Shown piece by piece: positions 7,971 to 14,928 of a DNA stretch of 14,967 nt. The translations under genes and the position numbers were made by a program. Positions within the stretch are counted from its first letter, which is position 1. Every line of letters begins with the position of its first letter. Under the pieces are notes generated by a model. The model had not been told where the DNA came from and did no database searches. It saw nothing but the letters and a program-made list of their open reading frames with translations. Source of the DNA: DATCVA01 sp036567205 (lineage in GTDB: Bacteria > Pseudomonadota > Gammaproteobacteria > Burkholderiales > Burkholderiaceae_B); assembly GCA_036567205.1 (NCBI GenBank), contig DATCVA010000127.1:1-14967 (forward strand). Reading direction: 5' to 3'.

Positions 7971-8047
7971 AGTGCGCAGGCGAAGGCGATGCGTAGACAG
8001 TACCGTTGTACGGCAACTGAAGCCGACACCCTGCACATTTGATATGG
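7971..8047 (+). repeat. Dispersed intergenic repeat, copy A
   Basis: Positions 7981-8044 align without gaps to the minus strand of 12509-12446 (copy B), with 50 of 64 bases identical by hand count. The longest shared blocks are CGAAGGCGA and TGAAGCCGACA. GTGC-GC-AGG at 7972-7980 can pair with CCTGCAC at 8030-8036, closing a large hairpin. The copy fills most of the gap between the converging methyltransferase and trmJ genes (7891-8055); nothing else is seen in that gap. Confidence 0.75.
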
Positions 8048-8055
8048 AAATGGAA

Positions 8056-8853
8056 TTACTCTTTTCCTGCGGTTTTGATCATAGCCGTGCATAGTCCGCG
8101 CAACATATCCACTTCATCATTGCTTAATTGGTTACGGGAAAATAGGTGCCGCATGCGTGGCATGAGCTTTTTAGGATGCCGCGGATCCAGAAATCCCACC
8201 GCCTTAACGGCTTCTTCCCAATGCGTTACAAGCGCCTGGACCTTTTCGTTTGAAGCGGGTTCATCGCCGCTTTGAGCCTGTCCGTCGGTTTGCGGCAGCA
8301 GGGGCAGCGACTCCTTTACGGCCAACGCGTAACGCAGTTCCCAGGCCGCCAGCTGCAAGGCTTGCGCTACATTCAACGAACTGTACTCAGGATTGGCGGG
8401 GATGTGGCAAATACGTTGACACAACGCAATATCTTCGTTGGTCAGGCCTGAACGCTCGGTCCCCAGCACAATGGCGATTTGTCCTTGCGGGTGTGCGTAC
8501 AAGTGTTCGCAGCTTAAATTGGCCGCCTCGCGAATGTCGCAGGGAGGGGGTCCAAGTACGCGAGCCCGCGCGGTCAGGGCAAAAGCCAGGGTAACCGGGG
8601 CGAGCGCTTCGGATAATGTTTCGACAATACTGACCGACGCCAGGACATCGGTTGCACCGCTGGCCAGAGACTGAGCTTCGGGCAGGTCCAGTACGTCGGG
8701 AAAGCGCGGCGCGACCAGGCACAGGTCGTGAAAGCCCATGGTTTTGATGGCGCGAGCGGCAGCCCCAACGTTGCCGGGATGGCTGGGTCGCACCATAATG
8801 AAACGCGCACGGGCAAACGCCGAAGGCGTTAAAGAGCAGGGTTCGGTAGTCAT
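8056..8853 (-). CDS. trmJ: tRNA (cytidine/uridine-2'-O-)-methyltransferase TrmJ
   Basis: TrmJ is a SPOUT-class enzyme that uses S-adenosylmethionine to methylate the 2'-hydroxyl of nucleotide 32 in the tRNA anticodon loop, acting as a dimer. The 265-residue product shows MVRPSHPGNVGAAARAIKTM (20-39), the conserved N-terminal motif, then VLGTERSGLTNED (129-141) and IPANPEYSSLNVAQA (151-165), which form the trefoil knot that holds the cofactor. The C-terminal segment (about 205-262) is the variable tRNA-binding extension. The ATG at 8853 is the only plausible start: the codon before it is TGA, and no ATG, GTG or TTG follows in frame until M20 inside the first motif. No Shine-Dalgarno sequence is visible. 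The start codon lies in the first unit of a 23-bp tandem array. The gene is divergent from suhB. Confidence 0.93.
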   Translation of the reverse strand: MTTEPCSLTPSAFARARFIMVRPSHPGNVGAAARAIKTMGFHDLCLVAPRFPDVLDLPEAQSLASGATDVLASVSIVETLSEALAPVTLAFALTARARVLGPPPCDIREAANLSCEHLYAHPQGQIAIVLGTERSGLTNEDIALCQRICHIPANPEYSSLNVAQALQLAAWELRYALAVKESLPLLPQTDGQAQSGDEPASNEKVQALVTHWEEAVKAVGFLDPRHPKKLMPRMRHLFSRNQLSNDEVDMLRGLCTAMIKTAGKE

Positions 8854-8962
8854 TCAGTAAGAAATACAGCAGTCATTTGGTAAAAAGCCGCAGGTCCGTT
8901 CAGACATGAAGAAGGTAGTCATTTAGTAGAAAACGTCTGAGTCATTTAAAATAGGCGCTTTA
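8848..8962. repeat. 23-bp tandem array in the trmJ-suhB gap
   Basis: Five units in a strict 23-bp register start at 8848, 8871, 8894, 8917 and 8940. Four begin AGTCATT followed by an A-rich stretch (CAGTAAGAAA, TGGTAAAAA, TAGTAGAAAA, TAAAATAG). The third (8894) is degenerate. On the minus strand each good unit reads A(A)ATGACT, and the ATG of the first unit is the trmJ start codon. The array fills the first half of the 198-bp gap; the rest (8963-9051) is the suhB upstream region, where no strong promoter stood out. Confidence 0.8.
8854..8922 (-). other. Possible 22-codon upstream ORF ending at the trmJ start
   Basis: The ATG in array unit 4 (8922-8920) opens a 22-codon frame (MTTFFMSERT...) whose TGA directly abuts and is in frame with the trmJ ATG. 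Two 8-codon frames start in unit 5 (8945, MTQTFSTK) and unit 2 (8876, MTAVFLTE), each ending in an ATGA overlap with the next start. None has a visible ribosome-binding site, so translation is speculative. Confidence 0.2.
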
Positions 8963-9051
8963 GTGTATGTCAGGTGCGCTTTTTGATAACGGTTTGGCCA
9001 GGTTTGGTTAAGCTGGGCACTGGCAAATATCTTTGTTAAATACGGAACTTT

Positions 9052-9846
9052 ATGCACCCCATGCTCAATACCGCCATCAAGGCGGCACGCCGTGCTGGCA
9101 CAATTATCAACCGGGCCAGTCTCGATTTAGAACGCCTGCAAGTGGCACGCAAGGGGCCTAAAGATTATGTCACGGAAGTTGATCAGGCCGTTGAAGAAGC
9201 TATTATCGACATTTTACGTACGGCGTATCCCGACCACGCTTTTTTAGGCGAAGAAACAGGTGCGCATCCGGCCTCGGGCCAGGATAGCGCCGACCAGGCT
9301 GAGTTTCAGTGGATTATCGATCCCCTTGACGGCACTACCAATTTCATTCATGGTTTCCCCGTGTATGCGGTGTCAATCGCGCTTGCCCAGCGCGGCCAGG
9401 TTACGCAGGCTGTTATTTATGATCCGGCCCGCAATGAAATGTTTACCGCCAGCCGCGGCGGTGGCGCATTTTTAAATGACCGGCGCATGCGTGTTTCGGG
9501 CCAGACCCGTTTTCATGATGCCTTGCTTAGTGCCCATGTGCCGGGTTCGGCGGGGGGCGAGGCGGCCGTCACCTCTCGTTTTTCCAATATGTTGTCCGAA
9601 TGTGCCAGCTCGCGCCGGCTTGGCGCTACAGTGCTCGATTTGGCCTATGTCGCCAGCGGGCGCGTCGACGGTTTTTTTGGCATCAAGCTGAAACCGTGGG
9701 ATTTGGCCGCCGGCAGTTTGCTGGTACTTGAGGCGGGTGGCCTTATCTCCGACTTCGAAGGCGAGCAAACCTGGATGAAAAGCGGCGATGTTTTGGCCGC
9801 CAGTCCAAAAATCTTCACCCAGATGCTTGCCCATATTCAAGCCTGA
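9052..9846 (+). CDS. suhB: Inositol-1-monophosphatase family protein SuhB
   Basis: This 264-residue protein belongs to the Mg-dependent, Li-sensitive inositol monophosphatase family. In E. coli SuhB also binds RNA polymerase and NusA and takes part in rRNA antitermination. Metal and phosphate ligands are visible: GEET (66-69), IIDPLDGTTNFIHG (88-101) with D90 and D93, and WDLAAGSLLVLEAGG (216-230) with D217. The N-terminus MHPMLNTAIKAARRAG matches that known for E. coli SuhB closely, which fixes the ATG at 9052; the Shine-Dalgarno is weak (CGGAA, 5 nt upstream). It is divergent from trmJ, as I recall from other Burkholderiales. Whether the phosphatase or the transcription role matters here cannot be read from sequence. 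Confidence 0.93.
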   Translation: MHPMLNTAIKAARRAGTIINRASLDLERLQVARKGPKDYVTEVDQAVEEAIIDILRTAYPDHAFLGEETGAHPASGQDSADQAEFQWIIDPLDGTTNFIHGFPVYAVSIALAQRGQVTQAVIYDPARNEMFTASRGGGAFLNDRRMRVSGQTRFHDALLSAHVPGSAGGEAAVTSRFSNMLSECASSRRLGATVLDLAYVASGRVDGFFGIKLKPWDLAAGSLLVLEAGGLISDFEGEQTWMKSGDVLAASPKIFTQMLAHIQA

Positions 9847-9931
9847 TCAATGTATGTATTCAGTGATTACGGCCATTGGGCATACGCATCTTATTGATTT
9901 TCGATATTTTCAGCTTTAACGGAGCCCTTCA

Positions 9932-11512
9932 ATGGAGTGGATGCTAGACCCGTCGGCATGGGTCGGCTTGCTAACCCTGGTCGTTCTTGAAATTGTCCTG
10001 GGAATAGATAATCTCATTTTTATCGCGATTTTGGTCGATAAGTTACCACCAGCGCAGCGTGATCGTGCTCGTGTAATGGGTTTGTCGCTGGCGCTCCTGA
10101 TGCGGTTGGCCCTGTTAACCGTGATGTCGTGGCTCATTAAGCTGACCGAACCCTTGTTTTATGTAGGGCCTCTTGAGTTCTCAGGACGAGATCTGATCTT
10201 GATAGCCGGTGGTTTCTTCCTGTTGTTCAAGGGCACGCTCGAGCTGCATCAGCGAATTGAAGGGCATGTCGAGCACGGCTCCGGAGCCAGGTTGCACGCC
10301 AGTTTTTGGGTCATTGTGACGCAAATTGTGATCCTTGACGCCGTCTTCTCGCTTGATGCCGTCATCACCGCCGTGGGCATGGTCAACGAGCTGTCCATCA
10401 TGATGATCGCTGTAATTATCGCCATCGGCATCATGTTGTTTGCCTCGAAACCTTTGACGCGGTTCGTCAATGCTCATCCCACAGTCGTGGTGCTGTGCCT
10501 GGGCTTCTTGCTGACGATCGGTTTTTCGCTGGTGGCTGAAGGCTTTGGGTTTGCAGTTCCCAAAGGTTATTTGTATGCGGCCATTGGGTTCTCCGTTGGC
10601 ATCGAGGCACTCAATCAGTTGGCTCGCCGCAATATGCGCCGTTTGCAGGCGTCGCGCCCGTTGCGCGAGCGCACGGCCGAGGGTGTGATGCGCATGCTGG
10701 GTAAGCGCCCTGTCATGGGGCCTGAACAAGAGGTGCCGCCATCGGGCGATCAGCCTGTGCACGTGTTCGAAGAGGAAGAGCGCAATATGGTCAGCGGTGT
10801 ATTGACTCTGGCCGATCGCTCGATCAATTCCGTCATGACTCCGCGTAACGACGTCTCATGGATAAACCTGGACGACGATGCTGACAAATTGCGGCAGCAA
10901 ATTGTGAAAGCTCCTCACAGTTTTTTTCCGGTGTGCCGGGGCTCGCTGGACGAGGTCATAGGCATAGGCCGTGCCAAAGAAATGGTTGCCGATCTTATTA
11001 CAACGGGCAGCATTCGTCTGTCGCGCTTACGTGATCCCATTATTGTGCATGAGTCGATTGGCATCCTGAGCATGATGGAAACGCTGAAACGTTCCCGCGG
11101 ACAACTTGTTTTGGTGACCGACGAGTTCGGCGCCATTGAAGGGGTGGTGACGCCGATTGATATTTTCGAGGCGATTGCCGGCGAATTTCCCGACGAAGAC
11201 GAAACGCCTGACATCATCGTCGAGGGGGAAGATCGTTGGCGGGTTGATGGCGCCGCCGATTTGCATCATCTGGAGCAGGTGTTGAATACGGATGGACTGG
11301 TTGATGATGACGAGGACTATTCCACTTTGGCGGGTTACCTGCTTGAGCAGTTCGGCCATTTACCAAGTCCTGGCGATAGCTGCGAGCTAACGCGGCCTCA
11401 TGCCACCTATCGGTTTAAAGTGTTACGCCTGGACGGGCGCCGTATTGCGGCTGTTCAGGTCGACCGGATAGCAATGTTGCAAACCGACGACGAGCCCGGT
11501 AAAGGCGACTAA
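9932..11512 (+). CDS. TerC-family membrane protein with CBS pair and CorC/HlyC domain (YoaE/YegH type)
   Basis: This 526-residue inner-membrane protein is organised like E. coli YoaE and YegH. The TerC-like part (1-230) has about seven hydrophobic segments and two acidic membrane motifs, EIVLGIDN (20-27) and DAVFSLDAV (136-144), which could handle a divalent metal. An Arg-rich linker (232-260) leads to a CBS pair (about 298-420, with VMTPRNDV at 301-308 and VTPIDIFEAI at 406-415), followed by a CorC/HlyC transporter-associated domain (about 428-512). TerC proteins are linked to manganese and metal export or metalation of secreted enzymes; for this CBS-bearing subgroup the function is not well defined, so metal transport is inference. 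GGAG (9921-9924) sits 7 nt before the ATG. The gene starts 85 bp after suhB and may share its transcript. Confidence 0.9.
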   Translation: MEWMLDPSAWVGLLTLVVLEIVLGIDNLIFIAILVDKLPPAQRDRARVMGLSLALLMRLALLTVMSWLIKLTEPLFYVGPLEFSGRDLILIAGGFFLLFKGTLELHQRIEGHVEHGSGARLHASFWVIVTQIVILDAVFSLDAVITAVGMVNELSIMMIAVIIAIGIMLFASKPLTRFVNAHPTVVVLCLGFLLTIGFSLVAEGFGFAVPKGYLYAAIGFSVGIEALNQLARRNMRRLQASRPLRERTAEGVMRMLGKRPVMGPEQEVPPSGDQPVHVFEEEERNMVSGVLTLADRSINSVMTPRNDVSWINLDDDADKLRQQIVKAPHSFFPVCRGSLDEVIGIGRAKEMVADLITTGSIRLSRLRDPIIVHESIGILSMMETLKRSRGQLVLVTDEFGAIEGVVTPIDIFEAIAGEFPDEDETPDIIVEGEDRWRVDGAADLHHLEQVLNTDGLVDDDEDYSTLAGYLLEQFGHLPSPGDSCELTRPHATYRFKVLRLDGRRIAAVQVDRIAMLQTDDEPGKGD

Positions 11513-11532
11513 TTCCATTTGTGTCTGTTATT

Positions 11533-11560
11533 CGCCCATATATCGGGCGTACTGTTTTTT
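11533..11560 (+). terminator. Possible intrinsic terminator between the TerC-type gene and uppP
   Basis: A 5-bp GC stem, CGCCC (11533-11537) with GGGCG (11545-11549), and a 7-nt loop are followed by TACTG and six T (11555-11560). The stem is short and the T-run starts 5 nt late, so termination may be partial. Confidence 0.5.
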
Positions 11561-11579
11561 GACCCTGTTGCGAGCATTT

Positions 11580-12434
11580 ATGACTGAAAGTACATTGTTC
11601 TTCCTTAAAGCCATTCTTTTGGGGCTGATGGAAGGATTCACCGAGTTCATTCCGGTGTCCAGCACGGCCCATTTGTTGATCCTTGGCGAGTGGATGAACT
11701 TTTCGTCTGGCAGTCACAAGGTGTTCGAGGTTGTTATTCAGTTTGGATCGATCCTGGCCGTCATCTGGATATTCAGGGCTCGATTATGGCAACTGTTCAG
11801 GGGGGCATTGCGCGGCGAACGCAGTGAGGTTATGTTCATGCGTAATTTAATCATTGCGTTTCTGCCAGCGGCGGTTATTGGCGCAATTGCCATCTCGTAT
11901 ATCAAAATGCTGTTTAATCATCCCGGGGTGTTCGTTGTAACCCTTATCGTGGGCGGCGTAATTATGCTGTGGGTCGAACGCAAGCCTCATTTTTCCAAAC
12001 ACGCCGCCGAAGACGAAACGGTTACTTCCGTCCATGTTACGGCACGGACTCTCGAGCAAATTACCTGGAAACAGGCGCTGGTCGTGGGATTTGCGCAGTG
12101 CCTTGCCATGGTGCCGGGCACATCGCGTTCGGGAGCGACGATTATCAGCGGTATGATCGCCGGCATACAGCGCAAAACAGCGACCGAGTTTTCGTTTTTT
12201 TTGGCTATGCCTACTATGCTGGCGGCCACAGTTTATGATTTTTACAAGTATGGCGGAGTACTTTCCAGCGATGAGCTGACTGCGGTTGTACTGGGGTTTA
12301 TTGCCGCGTTTTTAAGCGCATTGCTTGTTGTGCGAACTGTCCTGCATTTTGTGTCCAAGCACACCTACAGACCGTTTGCATGGTATCGAATCGGACTGGG
12401 CCTGGTTTTAATCGGCTGGCTAACGCTTCGGTAA
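11580..12434 (+). CDS. uppP: Undecaprenyl-diphosphatase UppP (BacA)
   Basis: UppP is an integral inner-membrane enzyme that dephosphorylates undecaprenyl diphosphate to the monophosphate, recycling the lipid carrier for peptidoglycan and other surface polymers; overexpression gives bacitracin resistance. The 284-residue product has the two signature regions: EGFTEFIPVSSTAH (18-31) and PGTSRSGATI (179-188), the latter with the catalytic R183, and about eight hydrophobic segments. The ATG at 11580 gives the usual N-terminus MTESTLFFLKAILLGLMEGFTEF; an in-frame TTG at 11559 would add seven residues and overlaps the T-run of the preceding hairpin. The ribosome site is weak (GCGAG). The gene converges on lpxH, another envelope gene. 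Confidence 0.95.
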   Translation: MTESTLFFLKAILLGLMEGFTEFIPVSSTAHLLILGEWMNFSSGSHKVFEVVIQFGSILAVIWIFRARLWQLFRGALRGERSEVMFMRNLIIAFLPAAVIGAIAISYIKMLFNHPGVFVVTLIVGGVIMLWVERKPHFSKHAAEDETVTSVHVTARTLEQITWKQALVVGFAQCLAMVPGTSRSGATIISGMIAGIQRKTATEFSFFLAMPTMLAATVYDFYKYGGVLSSDELTAVVLGFIAAFLSALLVVRTVLHFVSKHTYRPFAWYRIGLGLVLIGWLTLR

Positions 12435-12441
12435 TTCCGCT

Positions 12442-12528
12442 TCTAGATCAAGCGTGCACTTTGTCGGCTTCACTTGCCTTACGCCAGTAATGTCTGCGCT
12501 TCGCCTTCGCGTTCACGCTTGATCTAGA
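12442..12528 (-). repeat. Dispersed intergenic repeat, copy B, with perfect 15-bp terminal inverted repeats
   Basis: TCTAGATCAAGCGTG (12442-12456) and its exact complement (12514-12528) bracket a 57-nt interior. Read on the minus strand, 12509-12446 aligns without gaps to 7981-8044 (copy A), 50 of 64 identical. It sits between the converging uppP and lpxH genes, and its right arm contains the lpxH stop codon (12524-12526). A 15-bp stem would be very stable in RNA from either strand, so it may act as a two-way transcript end, though no T-run follows. Confidence 0.85.
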
Positions 12529-13306
12529 CATGGAGTAATTCTGCGTCGGCCATGTGCAGGCTTAGCCCATGCTGGTCAATCGACAGCCAGCCGCCTCGCG
12601 CTGCCCCATGGTCAAAATCCCAGTCGGGCAGCACGGCGCGTGTGCAGGACTGCGAGTTGACCTGAAGGCGATGAATGGCGGGGCGGTGGGTGTGACCGTG
12701 CACTATCGTAGTCAGGCCTGTGGCGGTGTATGCTTTTTCAATTGCACTGGGCGTAACATCCATAATATTGCCGGCTTTATACCGATTGGCGCTTTGGCTG
12801 CGATTACGGGCCCAGTCGGCGATCTGGCGCCGGCGCCGCAAGCTTAAGGCCAAAAACGCCCGTTGTATCAAGGGATTTCGCACAATTCGTCTGAAGCGCT
12901 GATAGCTCGAATCGGCCGTGCAGTATTCGTCGCCATGGCTAAGCAGTACGTCCTGATGATCGGTGCTTAAGCAGACGGTCTCGGGTAGCAGTTGCGCGCC
13001 CAGATATTCAACCAACTGCGGACCGATTAAAAAATCGCGGTTGCCGCGCCCAATAAACAAGGGGATAGTAGCGGCCACTTGTTTGAATTTTTGAAGTGAG
13101 TCGGCAAGCCATTTTTCCGGATTGGCAAGCGCCACATCGTCACCAACCCAGGCATCGAAAATGTCGCCGCATAAAATCAAGGCATCCGCCTGGGCGCATG
13201 CCTTGTCCAGGAACGCGTGAAACGCGCGCTGCGTGGCGGGAGTGTGCGGCCCCAGATGGATGTCTGAGGCGAGCCAAACGACACCCGGCAAGAACAGTTT
13301 ATTCAA
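12524..13306 (-). CDS. lpxH: UDP-2,3-diacylglucosamine diphosphatase LpxH
   Basis: LpxH is a peripheral inner-membrane calcineurin-like phosphoesterase that hydrolyses UDP-2,3-diacylglucosamine to lipid X and UMP in lipid A synthesis. The 260-residue product carries the metal-site motifs WLASDIHLG (11-19, D15 and H17), CGDIFDAWVGDD (46-57, D48), GRGNRDF (86-92, N89), LSHGDEY (122-128, H124) and HGHTHRP (203-209). The start is a TTG at 13306: no ATG or GTG lies before the first motif, and the frame is closed a few codons upstream by TAA. It overlaps the cyclophilin stop by 8 bp, which suggests translational coupling. The last codons, including the TAG, fall inside an inverted-repeat arm of repeat copy B. 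Confidence 0.93.
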   Translation of the reverse strand: MNKLFLPGVVWLASDIHLGPHTPATQRAFHAFLDKACAQADALILCGDIFDAWVGDDVALANPEKWLADSLQKFKQVAATIPLFIGRGNRDFLIGPQLVEYLGAQLLPETVCLSTDHQDVLLSHGDEYCTADSSYQRFRRIVRNPLIQRAFLALSLRRRRQIADWARNRSQSANRYKAGNIMDVTPSAIEKAYTATGLTTIVHGHTHRPAIHRLQVNSQSCTRAVLPDWDFDHGAARGGWLSIDQHGLSLHMADAELLHV

Positions 13307-13949
13307 CGATTGTTGCTTTCTCGATTACGACGTCTTCAACGGGGACATCCTGGTGAAAGCCTTTGTTGCCTGTTTTAACGACTTTGATCTGATCGACCAC
13401 CTCGGTGCCTTCGGCAACCTTGCCAAATACGGCATAGCCCCAGCCGTTGGGGGTGGGCGAGGTGAAGTTCAGGAAGTCGTTATCGGCTACGTTGATGAAA
13501 AATTGGGCCGTTGCGGAATGAGGGTCGCTGGTACGTGCCATCGCAAGCGTATAGCGATTGTTTTTGAGGCCATTGTCGGCTTCGTTTTCAATCGTTGCGT
13601 GTGTTTGTTTTTGCTTCATGCCGGCTTCAAAGCCGCCGCCCTGGACCATGAAGTTGTTGATGACGCGATGGAAGACCGTGCCGTCAAAAAAACCCTCTTT
13701 AACGTAGGTTAGAAAGTTTTCGACTGTTTTTGGCGCTTTTTCGGCATCGAGTTCGATCACGATGTCGCCATGGTTGGTTTGGAGTTTGACGCGAGGAGTT
13801 GTGCTCATTGCAGTTTTACCTTGAGTAGAGTTTGAAGAAGCTGCATGTGCAATGCCTGCCGGACTAAGAGCCAGGGAGGCAGCACAAACAAGGCTAAGGA
13901 TGCGTAGTGAGGGGCTCAAGACGCGGATAAGCTGTGAAAATGGATGCAT
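13299..13949 (-). CDS. ppiB: Cyclophilin-type peptidyl-prolyl cis-trans isomerase with signal peptide and internal cytosolic start
   Basis: This cyclophilin catalyses cis-trans isomerisation of X-Pro bonds in protein folding. The full frame is 216 residues. The core (about 52-214) shows VIELDAEKAPKTVENFL (64-80), FHRVINNFMVQGGGF (93-107) with the catalytic Arg95, and ATAQFFIN (146-153), and ends GFHQDVPVEDVVIEKA. Residues 1-36 are a clear signal peptide: basic start, hydrophobic LRILSLVCAASLALS, and probable cleavage after AHA. Inside, M48 (ATG at 13808) begins MSTTPRVKLQTNHGDI, which looks like the normal start of a cytosolic PpiB, and has AAGG (13819-13822) 10 nt before it. The outer ATG has no clear ribosome site. 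One gene may therefore supply both a secreted and a cytosolic isomerase. It lies between the TPR gene and lpxH in an apparent operon. Confidence 0.9.
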   Translation of the reverse strand: MHPFSQLIRVLSPSLRILSLVCAASLALSPAGIAHAASSNSTQGKTAMSTTPRVKLQTNHGDIVIELDAEKAPKTVENFLTYVKEGFFDGTVFHRVINNFMVQGGGFEAGMKQKQTHATIENEADNGLKNNRYTLAMARTSDPHSATAQFFINVADNDFLNFTSPTPNGWGYAVFGKVAEGTEVVDQIKVVKTGNKGFHQDVPVEDVVIEKATIVE

Positions 13950-13986
13950 TGTTCTGACAAGTGGTTAATGGAGTACGTTGCGGAAA

Positions 13987-14775
13987 TCAGCGCTGTAAAA
14001 TGGCTTGCGTTTCGGTGGCTTTGGCACGAGCATCGCTAACGCCAGCCTGGGCTGCGCTATCGAATGACCGCTGTGCCAGCATTAGCTGGATTTGTCCCAA
14101 ATTAGCTTTGGCCGCCGGATATTGCGGGTTGGCGGTTAGCGCCATCTGGATTGCATCGAGTGCCATTTCCAGCTTGCCTTGTTTAACATATTCTGCGGCC
14201 AGGTTGTTCCAGGGTTCAGGCAGTTCCGGATAAAGCGTGGTCATGTTCAGGTAAACTTCGATGGCTTCATTGTGGCGCTCAAGTGCGGCCAGGGCGCGTC
14301 CGTGCAGAAAAATCAACTGTACATCGGTACCGACGGTTTCTTTTTCTTGTAGCTGTGCCATTCTTTTTTCAATTACATCAAGGGCTGCCTGGTTTTGGCC
14401 CTGATCCAGCATAGTGCTGATGCGATCGGTAATTTGCGACGAGGTTAACGGGATGGCGGTGTCGATGCCGGGCGTCAAGGCCTCTAGTAGCCTGGCCAGG
14501 CCTTTCCATCCACCTTCCTTCGTTTCGGTTTTGGGAAAAAGCGCCGTGTCAGGGCTGTCTGTCGGACTGTTGAGCTTGAATACCTGGGCCGCTGAACCCG
14601 GGGTAAACGAGTCGGCGCCGCCGGTTGGTTGAGTGCCATTGCCAGACAGCTTGTCGGCCAGATTGACATGAGGTTCAAGCCCGGCAACGGGCGTCTGGGC
14701 CTGCGCCAATTGCGCCAGCGAGCCGGCGGCCAATAGCGCAATGACTAAAAGTGGACTACAGAAGTTTTGAAGCAC
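13987..14775 (-). CDS. Secreted TPR-repeat protein
   Basis: This 262-residue protein begins with a signal peptide (1-26; hydrophobic LLVIALLAAGSLAQL, probable cleavage after AQA), so it should work in the periplasm. A Gly/Ser/Thr-rich linker (27-88) follows, then helical TPR repeats at about 114-145, 151-184 and 187-220 (LAALERHNEAIEVYLNMTTL, and NLAAEYVKQGKLEMALDAIQ at 191-210). TPR domains mediate protein contacts; no enzymatic motif is visible and the partner is unknown. The start is a GTG at 14775 with TAGG about 9 nt upstream; the ATG at 14783 is in another frame, and a TAA closes the frame upstream. The cyclophilin gene follows after 37 bp on the same strand, so the TPR protein may assist the secreted isomerase or envelope assembly, which is inference from position. 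Confidence 0.8.
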   Translation of the reverse strand: MLQNFCSPLLVIALLAAGSLAQLAQAQTPVAGLEPHVNLADKLSGNGTQPTGGADSFTPGSAAQVFKLNSPTDSPDTALFPKTETKEGGWKGLARLLEALTPGIDTAIPLTSSQITDRISTMLDQGQNQAALDVIEKRMAQLQEKETVGTDVQLIFLHGRALAALERHNEAIEVYLNMTTLYPELPEPWNNLAAEYVKQGKLEMALDAIQMALTANPQYPAAKANLGQIQLMLAQRSFDSAAQAGVSDARAKATETQAILQR

Positions 14776-14836
14776 AGGTCCATACCTACACGTAAAGGGT
14801 TAGTTTAGCTGTACAGCATTATTTTTCTTGCTCACT

Positions 14837-14845
14837 TGCTATACT
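14837..14845 (+). promoter_or_regulatory. Extended -10 promoter, probably of cysS
   Basis: TTGCTATACT contains TGC directly before TATACT (14840-14845), an extended -10 element that can work without a good -35. Transcription would start near 14852, leaving a leader of about 100 nt before the ATG at 14952. Just upstream, GCTGTACAGC (14808-14817) is a perfect 10-bp palindrome in the divergent promoter region; its role is unknown. Confidence 0.5.
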
Positions 14846-14868
14846 TATCGACCGCCATTTTAGCCTCG

Positions 14869-14928
14869 GTTCGGACTTTGGACGAGTTTGCTGCCTCGAA
14901 AACCGAACTGACGGGCTTTAAAACCCGT
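14869..14928 (+). other. Structured leader upstream of the cysS start
   Basis: GTTCGG (14869-14874) can pair with CCGAAC (14903-14908), and inside it CGAG (14883-14886) with CTCG (14895-14898). A second hairpin, ACGGG (14911-14915) with CCCGT (14924-14928), follows. No T-run follows either stem, so these are not simple terminators. Confidence 0.35.

Noticed and set aside
8848..8962. CRISPR-like spacing of short repeats
   Set aside because: Units are contiguous at 23 bp with no unique spacers and no cas genes nearby; this is a tandem array.
9847..9931. Manganese riboswitch (yybP-ykoY) upstream of the TerC-type gene
   Set aside because: The 85-bp gap is short and lacks the conserved motif; only a normal ribosome site was found.
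10181..10762. 193-codon open frame on the minus strand inside the TerC-type gene
   Set aside because: The His/Gln/Asp-rich translation is typical of a shadow of a hydrophobic membrane gene; no ribosome site or known domain.
12569..12847. Plus-strand open frames opposite lpxH
   Set aside because: They lie wholly opposite well-supported LpxH catalytic motifs and have no recognisable content.
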